Part shown: positions 46,001 to 55,000 of the stretch, piece by piece
Position numbering within the stretch: position 1 is the first letter of the stretch
Layout: every line of letters starts with the position of its first letter
NCBI RefSeq assembly: GCF_016920785.2
Contig: NW_024609835.1
Location: 23,873,838-23,937,837 of the forward strand
Origin: Ixodes scapularis
Lineage: Eukaryota; Arthropoda; Arachnida; Ixodida; Ixodidae
Length of the DNA: 64,000 bases
Direction of reading: 5' to 3'
The notes under the pieces: model-generated
Seen by the model: the letters and a program-made list of their open reading frames with translations, nothing else
Told to the model about the DNA's origin: nothing
Databases searched by the model: none
Made by a program: the position numbers and the translations under genes

Positions 46001-49000
46001 AAAAGTTATAAGTGCGCCAAGCAGCAATAAGTAGTTCAGTGAAATAAACTCGAAAAGCAACTCCAGTCAACTGTTTCTAAGTAACCAAGAAATGTAGGCA
46101 AGGATTATAAGTCTCATGTTTCCAGCTGATGATATTGCCTCCTCTCCTCCAAAGAGGAGGAAAGGAGAGGGCATACCCTCCTCCTCTCCTCCTCGTCAAG
46201 AGCTGCGCTCTAATTCGGTATTACGGGCAGTTGTAAACGTCTTTCATTTTTCACGAAGTTTATTACACAGTTTCTCATTTTAAGTATATTTATTTCCGCC
46301 GTATCAATTTAACATCACTCAGGTATTGTGAAATTCAGCGTGAAGAAACATTGCAATGCCGCACTAACACCTTTCTTTTTTCCCTTTAACAATTTGCATC
46401 AATGGCTGGAACAATTTACCTGACCATATTGTAGCCAATCATAATGCCATTTCGTTTATAGACCAATGTAAACAATTGTAAAACTGCTGACCCGAACTTG
46501 TATTACACTGCAACACTGTAGCGCGAGATTACTAAATATAGTTTTTTCTTTTGTATTCAGCGATCATTTTATCACTTTTGTCATTATCGCTTCACTGGCC
46601 GTACCTTAATCGACTAAAATCCTGTTTCACTTTTTGTGTTGCTTTTCTTCTCCTTTCTTACGTCTAAGTGGTAAGTTGTGTATCCTGTGTTCTTTTAATT
46701 CTTCTTCGTGTAATAAATTCTTTAAAAGGATGCCCTTCAGATCAATGAGATAAAGTTATGTGAAAATACGTTTGGGGAATTAAGCGAGTAGAAATATCAA
46801 TCATATCATTATATTAACATCGTGCACACCCTTCTGTAAAGTTTTTTTTTTACTTCTTCTTTTTAGAGGCAAGAAGATTTCTTGCAACTTATGATGGATG
46901 CCCAAGATGGTAGCATAGCAACCACGGTTGAAACTGTACAATCGACCGAAGAGAAACTCTTCAACCTTGACTCGGAGATCAAGACGGACACCTCGTTTCT
47001 TGGAGGCGTGAAAGGTCTGTTTTGTCTTCGTTGTTTTGCAAGACAAAATTATTTGACATGTGTTGGATACACATCCTAAACCGGCTGTCCTTTCCCGGTG
47101 CTTTCCGGGTAGCACGCCTTACTTGGTACAAGCTTCACAATACTAGATGCTTAACTTTAGCCTGAGAGAATTTTGCTCCAAGGCATTAGTTAGTGCCAGA
47201 GTACATTTCTTTGACGTTTCTATAAGTTTTTTCTTGCTCGCCGCATAAATGCCTAAGTGCCAGACTTGATCTAAAGATACCATCTATGAATCGAAGAACC
47301 AGCAGTAAAGCCTGAATCGGCCGCTTTGGCAATTTAGGCCCAAAGGTGCCAGATAACAGCCAAGCTACCAGCAGTGAAGCCGACCTTTGCCACTTGTTTT
47401 GTTTAATAGCGCAAAGGCACCCAAGCCGTTACCAAACGAAGTTTGTCTCAAATTTTGCTCCTTCTGGTATTTTAAGGCCCTCTATTTTCAGAAAACGAAA
47501 AAAACTTCGCCGAAAGGACTGTCTGAGCTGAGTTATCACACACCTGGTTTCACACCGTTCCTGTGCTCCTTTCTTTCTGATGCCTCTCATAGTCTTTTGC
47601 CTCGTTTCCTCAGTGTCTGCATTTCCCGGTTTCTTCTTTCCTCTTGTCTTTTTCCATCTTTTCTTCATTTATTCTGCTTCCACTAAACCATTTTTATCCC
47701 TTATGGTTCCTTTTAAAGCCCACGCTTTCTATCGTTCACCAGTATCTTTTTACCTCACGCATATGTGTTTTTTTTTAGCCAATCGACATTTCACTGCACT
47801 GCGTGTTTCATAATTGCTGCTCCAAAGGATGCATGACGTGGAACCATGCGTGGTTTTGTGACTCCCAAGTTCTGATACGTCGATGCCTGAGTTGTGTCTG
47901 ACGCACGATCTCCTTTCACCGCGTTTGCATCTGTGTAGCTAGACTATTTACACCAGTCGTCGGCAGCCTTTTGCTGCAGTGGACCAAATCGCCCCAATGC
48001 GGAGGCGGAGTGGACCGGACGCAGAAACGGAGATTGGAGAAAGGGGTGGGAGGGGGCGGTTCGATTTATAGGAAGTGAAGATTAAAAAAGCTATCAGATA
48101 CTAAAAGTGGTATGCACAGGCGTTATCTTGATTCAGGCAGACTAACTGACAATTGCTCGAGTCACCCCTCTGTAAGATTTTGCGTGTTCAATATTGGTTG
48201 CCAAGATACAAACATTCACATTGAAACACTGAACCGAGAGTTGTAAAATATTTCGGAAGTGCTCATCTTTCATTCGCAAGAACCACGTTTAACTCCTCAG
48301 TCTTCATATTGTAAAATTAAGTTGGCAGATATATACGTGCTCTAGCGAACACTTCGATCAAGGCCGCTGCAAGATTTCCTAGATTCCTAGATCTTTAATT
48401 AAGGGGGGCCAGCGGAAAACCTTACAATAGTCCTTCGCTCCAGATGCATTCTCCAGGTCATTGGATCAGCTAATCAGGAAGTTCTATCTGGAAAATCTTT
48501 CTAACTTGTTCGGAGTTAATGCGGCCGGTTATACTGGGTCTGCAACCGAACATACCTCTTGTCCTTGTGCGCGTGTGTGTGTGGTGGGGAGGGGTCAATT
48601 TTGGTGGTGTGCATGGGGCCCTACATTACTGCTCAGCTGGCCGCCGGACGTCGACCGCTGATTTACACGGTCAAAAAGTTAGTCAAGCAAACAACTAGTG
48701 TTATGATTGCTTAACACTATGAAATAAATAAACCAAAGTTGTTGGCATTTACTAATTTTCAGTGTTTTTCACCTTTCGTAGCCTTAACTGAAGACGAGGC
48801 CATGGCCCAGTGTCTTCTCTTTTTTATTGGGGGTCAAGACACGACGTCATTTGTTATTTCATACACTGTCTACCTTCTTGCACTGCATCCTGAAATCCAA
48901 GCGAAGCTGAGAGAAGAAGCGGATGAGTGCTTCAAACAACATGTAAGCCGTTGGATGCATATTCGTAACACACCGCCAGGCGTGTAAAATTTATTGATTC

Positions 49001-52000
49001 CAAAACAAGGAAACGAAAAAGGCTGGCTCTATTTATAACAACTCCACACGTACAGCCAGGCGAGGGGTTAACTACTCTACACTTAAAATGCCTCGTCCAA
49101 GTGCTCGGTTCATTTTAAGCTATGCCGCCGTAAGATTGTTAAGAACTTTATAGGTCTGTTCAATATCACAATCATATGCTTCTAGTAAAACATTTTGAAG
49201 CTGAATGGTTTTATACAACATGCTCGCCTTGTTCATGGAACTCCATCGATATCTCTATGATGATGATGGCTATTTAATACTATATTGACTGTGTTGTTTA
49301 GGCTAAAGGAAACTCAGACCTAGACTTTTAAAGAAAACCTGAAGCGCTTTGCATTCGAGTAAAAGTACTTAAATCGTCATCCTTTGGCCTCCAGGATCAC
49401 AAGTATTGAGATTTTCTTTTTTTTTCTTCAATTTGGTGCAAGGAAATCATTTTCAAAGTACCGCTGAAGCACTTTCCCGAAGCGTTACGTTATAAATGCA
49501 GTTTTCAGAATCTCCGCTCTGGCGCATCTTCAGCTCTTACCAAAGTTATGCTCGCGGACACTTGCTATATTCCAAAAGGAAAAAATAAACGAGAAAGAAA
49601 ACTGCACAACTGGTGTCAGTGCGGGGTAATATACCTGGCATCTTGCTATTGCACGCTCTGCCCACACGAGCGACACGCCTTTGGCGGCCGAAATATCATT
49701 TTGTGACGTAGCGACTGGTCGGGGTTCTTCGTGCTTTTCTCACGTTTGGTTACATTTTCTTAGAACACGGGGAACACGAACGTAATATTCATATTTACGG
49801 GATAAAAAAAAACTCTAAAACTCACCTTTACCTTGTTTCTTCGTTTTTTTTCAAGAACCTCTTTAGCTTGCCTCTAACTAACAATCAGCGTGGTTGCCAA
49901 GAGGATATGCCCTGGTCTCTAGTGGTCATCCGCTCAAATCTGGCTTGGTGGAATAAACGAAGAGAAAAATAATGTTTGTTAAAAAATCAATGTTATGTTA
50001 TTAGATCTTGAAAACTACAATCATTTTATTTCTTCAAAAGTTGCATAGGTTAGACGCGGCTCGTTCCGTTACCTTTGTGCTCAAAAAGGTCAACAAAAGG
50101 TTATACAAGGTTAAAGTGAGCGGGCAACGTAAGGAAACTGTAGAAGAATACAGGAGACAGGATAGACGCTCATCTCACAACTGAATATTTCCTCCAAAAG
50201 AGCAGACGAAAGAAGATGATATTACTTAACAGGCATGTGCTCATATCACGAGAACTCAAGGGCTCGAGGCAATGGCTTTAGTGCATTGAAGCATTTAAAA
50301 GCAAAACTTCCCTTTAGATAAAGTAAAAGAACGATGGATGTTTTGTTTTTAAACGCTTCGGCTGTAGACGAAATACTGAGTAGTGAGTTTAGCGTCTATC
50401 CTGTCTCCCGTATTCTTCTACAGTTTCCTCACGTTGCTCGCTGACTGTAACCATGTGTAATGCTTACCTACTAGCTCAGCTCACCACCCTTCAACAAAAG
50501 GTTCCTACGACAGTTTCAGACACCCTACAACTATAGCAAATTCAAAACATCAGCATCAAAAAACTTAACTTTTTACACGAAATCAATTCCAAAACCTTGT
50601 ACGCATGAAACGCCAAATGACAAAAATGATGGTTGTACCTATGAGACAATTTACATCTAATTATGAATTTCTTGTCTTCAATTTAAATAACAAGTATGGC
50701 ATTACTAATCAAGATATTCGGTAAATGCCTGTAAGCACATTTATTCATGTGTTCTTTATCAAGTTAAAGTTTTCGTCGTCTTCAGGGCAGTCACAAGAGT
50801 GCAAGAAAAAACCTAACTGATATCACATTTTTATGCATAAAATTAGAACAACCACGTGAATACTGGGTGTAACGTTGGACTTAGTACACTTTCTGAGAAT
50901 GCATGCAAAAATAAATGATCGCAAGACACTCAAAGCTAAGGTATAATGCAAGATCGCCTGCCCAGCCTATCCACTAAAGCGGCAACATTTTCGCGGCTCA
51001 CTTTATCATCTGGTAGTTCGTTCCAGTCTTGTGCCGTTCAACTACAATATGGTATACGGTTCCTCCTAAATGATACTTTCGATTTTGATTTGTGAAAACC
51101 CGAATTCCGAGATTACGTCAAAGACCAACCAGAATGCGCAACTGTGGAGATTATCACGTGGCTTCAGAAACTTTGGCAAGGCTGAGCCTTTGCCGTATGC
51201 TGTCATTCTAGTGAATGGAATACATGTACGGCACCGCTTTTTTATCTTTAAAGGGGTCATGAAACGCTTTCCCAACTTTTTCCTGTTTCGCTTTCCTCCT
51301 CAACTCATAAATCGCGCATTCCACCAAACGGTTCAAGAAGACGAAAAGAAGGGAGGCCCCTCTCGCTCGGAACCTGGTTTGTGTAATCCCCGGACACATC
51401 CATTCTCCCCCTAGAAGATTAGCCCGTCGCTCAAAACTCAGACAAAAGTTTCTTTCCCTAGCCCGTTCACCCCTGAGCTGACAGTGCTGTGGAAGCTACG
51501 TGCTCCTTGAGCTAGCCACACTTTTGCCACGTAAGCGTGGCAAATGTGGCTGCAGAGAATGAAGTCAGGTGATGAAACGGAGGTGGCTGATTGGTCCGGC
51601 AAGCGCGCGTAGCTTCCACCACAATGTCAGCTTAGGGGTGAAGGCACTAAATGAGGTCCGGTTTTGTGTGACGTCAGTTTGGACCCGATGACACGCTTTT
51701 GGGACCGCGGATGTATCCCAGTGAAAAGGCAGAGCGGTTACGAAGGGGAGAAGGAACGAAATAGTCCGCTGTGTTTTCAAATTTTCGCACTGAATGTCAG
51801 GCTTTTGACTTTCTACCTTTTTTCATTTGGCCCACTGAACGATGTTCTATTAGTAAAATCCCAATCTAAAATGATTTATCCCAACCCAAAAATTGTTTCA
51901 TGGGCCCTTTAAGGGAGGGAGGGGACTCATTAGTGAAGCGCCAGACCCCTTGTTTAGAGTCGAAAAGAAACCCTAACTTTGAATTCTAATATTTTAAAAG

Positions 52001-55000
52001 AATCAGCAAACGAAAACATGCGGAAGTCAGTCCTTATTTTTTTACGGGGAAGGTTATGTTCTCGCGACCGTATTGCGATCATCAAGTGACATTTAGCCTT
52101 TATGGTAATTTAGGTTGCATTCATTTTGTGTAATTAAGGTATTCACTTCTTAAAATAAACAATTCAATTATACATTTCCGCCAAAACACCTAACACAAGG
52201 ACATTAGCTAAGCTTAGAAAGATTTGAAGTGCGTGCATCATTCTTTCCTGCGTCTCAAAAATGCATTAAACTTTAACATGCTCGCTCAGTTTTCTTCATT
52301 TCTTATCAGAATTTTCGGTCTGCCAGTTTGGTGCGCGCAAAACACGCAGGAACTTTTGAGCTTTACCACGTTTTCCACGAGTATACTTAAGCAGTTCTAA
52401 AATTTACCAATTTAGTGGTTTGTGATGACACTCAGCAAGTTTCTAATTAAGACTATCAATTTCTTTTACTAGTTGGTATTCAATAATGCAACACTATTTA
52501 AAGGCCATGTTATTCGAAACTCTCTGTATACCTTACTAAACTGGCCTCTCGCCATTGACTACTACGGCACAAATCGCTTTTCTGTATGATCTTACGCTGG
52601 GAACGTTAGCCGATGTTCGCTAAAACATGAGATAAATCTAGACAATCATTTTACCGCAGAAACTAAAGCATTCTAATAAAATAAATATATATCTTCTGCA
52701 TTTTATAAAAATGAAGAGTATCCTGGGGATAGTTCGTTCATGCACATTTTTTTAAATAATTTTAGCTTAATAAAACATCTGAGAACAGCACCAAGCATTG
52801 GCAGAATATATATTTGGAAATGCCACCAGACATATGAGATTCGGTTGATGATTCAGGCTGATGTCGGTATCAGTATAATTACACAAGTTGTGCAGTGTAT
52901 CAAGTAAATATATCAAAGGCACCGAGCAAGAAGAATATACATTTATGGGATAAAAATACCAAAGTAATTATAATCATGACAAGTATATATTGCAGTATAA
53001 TCTTCTTATTACACTAAACAAGAACTGAAGACCCATACTGATCATTAAAATGGCTGAATGAAATCAAAAGAGCCTGCCTGGTGTTCCTGCGAACACGTTC
53101 CGAAACTTTTCAAACTAGGGCGGTTTAGAAGAAAGAAAGCTTTTTGCGGGAACAAACTGCCACACACGGCAGACTTCAAGGATTGCAAAATGCCTACTAT
53201 ACTTAGCAAGATAATTACGTAGAAGTTGCTAATTAACTTTTTAATCCTCGAATATAAACAGATGATTCCAAGTAGAAACTTGCTGAGCTTCATCGTAAAC
53301 CCATAAGCCCATAAATCAGTCAATTGTGGGACGACTTGAAGCACGTGAGGTGCATGCACGCGCACTAAAGTTACCGCTTGCGCTGCAGACGCAAGGCCGG
53401 GGTTGCGAATGCGCGGGTGATATTCTTAGCATCCGCGTCTTCCCAACGCCTGCCTTACACCTGCTGCACAAGCGGTAACCTTGACACACCCCCGCGCTGC
53501 CCTCGTGATTCAAGTCGTCATAAAATTAGCTGATTGAGAGGTTTTCAATTAGGCTCAGCATATTTCTAATTGAAGCCATATCTTTATGTTCGCTAGTTAA
53601 AACGTTAATTAGTACATTATAGGTAATTGTTTTGCTAATTACTGTCTTTTTGAAATCCATGACGTCCACTGTGGCTGGTAATTCTTTCCCGAAAAGAGTT
53701 TCTTGTTTTCTCGAACGCTCTATTTTTAGATATATATGAAAGATTTTGCAGAAAAACCAGGAATATAAAAGGATGACTTATTCTTCAATAACACTGGCTA
53801 ATCTTTGCAATTCTGACTCGTAGATGCTTGTAAAATGATTTCATACTTCTCTCCTTGTTACGTGAAGGGACCGGATCCAAGCCTGGATGTTGTATCGAAG
53901 CTCAAATACCTCCACGGCGTCGTGTCAGAATCACTGCGGATGTTTCCCCCGCAAGTTCGGTAAGGCAACTGGTTCACTGTTCAGGGTATCGCGTGCCTAA
54001 AGTTTCATCTTAATATGCCATCTTTGTCATTGCTGTCATATATTTTGTTTTGTTTTTCAATAGAATAGAGCGATCTGCTCTAAATGACTACGTTCTGGGT
54101 GACACCGGAATCAAAGTTCCAAAAGGATGCGTGGTTGTCGTGCCAGTCTATTCAATGCATCACGACCCAGAATACTTTCCTGATCCCAGAACTTTCGACC
54201 CAAACAGGTTCGTGTCACAGTTTTTTTATATATATATATTTGTTTTACGTAGGGTATTGTGAAGTTTTCTCAAACCTAGAGGTTCGACTGGCTCGTCAAA
54301 CCTTCAAACATTTAGCTGAGTTTGACAAAGTTCGATTTATGGACAGCGTTGCCCAACTTCAACACCAATATTTTGAATTCTGTGAAACATATAATCTAAA
54401 AAGCTGTTCATTTTATATTTTATAAAGTGATTACCTATCTCCACACAATATAGACGCAGATTTATATACTCTTAATGTTTTTGTAAGTGTATTAATACGA
54501 AACAGCGAAAACAATACACTAAAAAATATAGCAATTGCGAAACGAAAGGACGCCACGTGGCGTCATTTCGTTTTTCAGTCATCACGGGTGCGAACAAAGT
54601 CAAACTTCACACGAGCTACAGTCTGACGTGTGTTAAGCTTCGCGTTAAAAATCCGAAAAGTAGAACCTGGTCGAACTCGAAAATTGGCCGTTCGAGACAT
54701 CTTCAGTTTCACTTTTCGATGAAACGCAACGGATGCTGCGAGCCACCGGAACCAATCCATAGCTCGGAGGAGGGTGTCACGTGACCTTGCAGTTAGGCGA
54801 AGCGACGTGCGGAGCGCGAAGTATGTGCTACGCGCGGAACGATAAATCGACAAAAATGGTTCATAGCTTCCGTTGCGGTTAATCATAAGCTGAAATGAAG
54901 TACGTTTTACATTTATATTTAGAAGTCTATAGACGAGTGGTTCTCAAATGGGGGTCCGCGAACCCCTGTCTCATTAGTCATGCCCGCCAATATAAGTTGT

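Larger units (their letters stand above)
48943..53867 (+). other. P450 intron 10 (4.9 kb)
   Basis: GT...AG intron with four repeats (49,328, 50,109, 51,251 and 53,314). 51,920-53,310 is AT-rich with nothing recognised. Confidence 0.7.

Noticed and set aside
47953..48060. Possible hAT end (CAGTCGTCGGCAGCC)
   Set aside because: No matching right end or target duplication found.
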